A DNA stretch of 6,144 nucleotides from Pseudomonadota bacterium (GTDB taxonomy: Bacteria > Pseudomonadota > Gammaproteobacteria > Burkholderiales > Burkholderiaceae): positions 1 through 6,144 of the forward strand of contig JAEZQX010000062.1 in NCBI GenBank assembly GCA_023441105.1, written 5' to 3'. Below, one piece after another: positions 6,125 through 6,144 of this stretch. The position numbers and the translations under genes were made by a program. Under the pieces are notes generated by a model. That model searched no databases. It saw nothing but the letters and a program-made list of their open reading frames with translations, and was not told where the DNA came from. Numbering within the stretch: the first letter of the stretch is position 1; each line of letters opens with the position of its first letter.

Positions 6125-6144
6125 GGAGCCCCCCGGCCGGAGGC

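Noticed and set aside
1..6144. A new defence, mobile or biosynthetic system
   Set aside because: All long genes are recognisable housekeeping genes in a familiar order, and no integrase, transposase, toxin-antitoxin, terminal repeat or att-like duplication was found.

Overview
The window is an ordinary housekeeping locus from a GC-rich proteobacterium, most likely a betaproteobacterium. That placement rests on the wording of the RNase E catalytic half, the rne/rluC divergent pair followed by an S49 peptidase and an RsmI-like methyltransferase, and the strong GC bias at third codon positions. Genus cannot be fixed from the sequence alone; a Rhodocyclales-like organism is my guess.

Layout. Positions 1-2447 (minus strand) hold the start, the whole catalytic half and much of the disordered tail of RNase E (rne); the C-terminal end lies beyond the left edge. 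Positions 2448-3048 are a 600-bp divergent spacer. It carries the rne ribosome binding site, two good hairpins in what should be the rne 5' leader, a candidate rluC promoter and a weaker candidate rne promoter. Positions 3049-4113 (plus) encode the 23S rRNA pseudouridine synthase RluC. Positions 4114-4336 are a composition outlier: an AT-rich island with three copies of the palindrome ACTT-N-AAGT, a candidate promoter, and a possible 38-codon ORF whose stop overlaps the next start as ATGA. Positions 4337-5362 (plus) encode a membrane-anchored S49 peptidase (SppA type). Positions 5369-6124 (minus) encode a methyltransferase of the RsmI/tetrapyrrole-methylase fold, convergent with sppA and separated from it by 6 bp. 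Its reading frame stays open past the right edge.

How the genes relate. RNase E and RluC both act on RNA (mRNA decay and rRNA maturation; 23S pseudouridylation) and share a divergent promoter region, as in E. coli. SppA degrades signal peptides and membrane peptides. The methyltransferase belongs to the 16S rRNA 2'-O-methyltransferase family but lacks the usual N-terminal motif, so its substrate is uncertain.

I see no mobile element, CRISPR array, tRNA, rRNA or defence system. The parts that most deserve a second look are the 4114-4336 leader, the rne 5' leader, and the repeat-rich RNase E tail with its conserved membrane-targeting helix.
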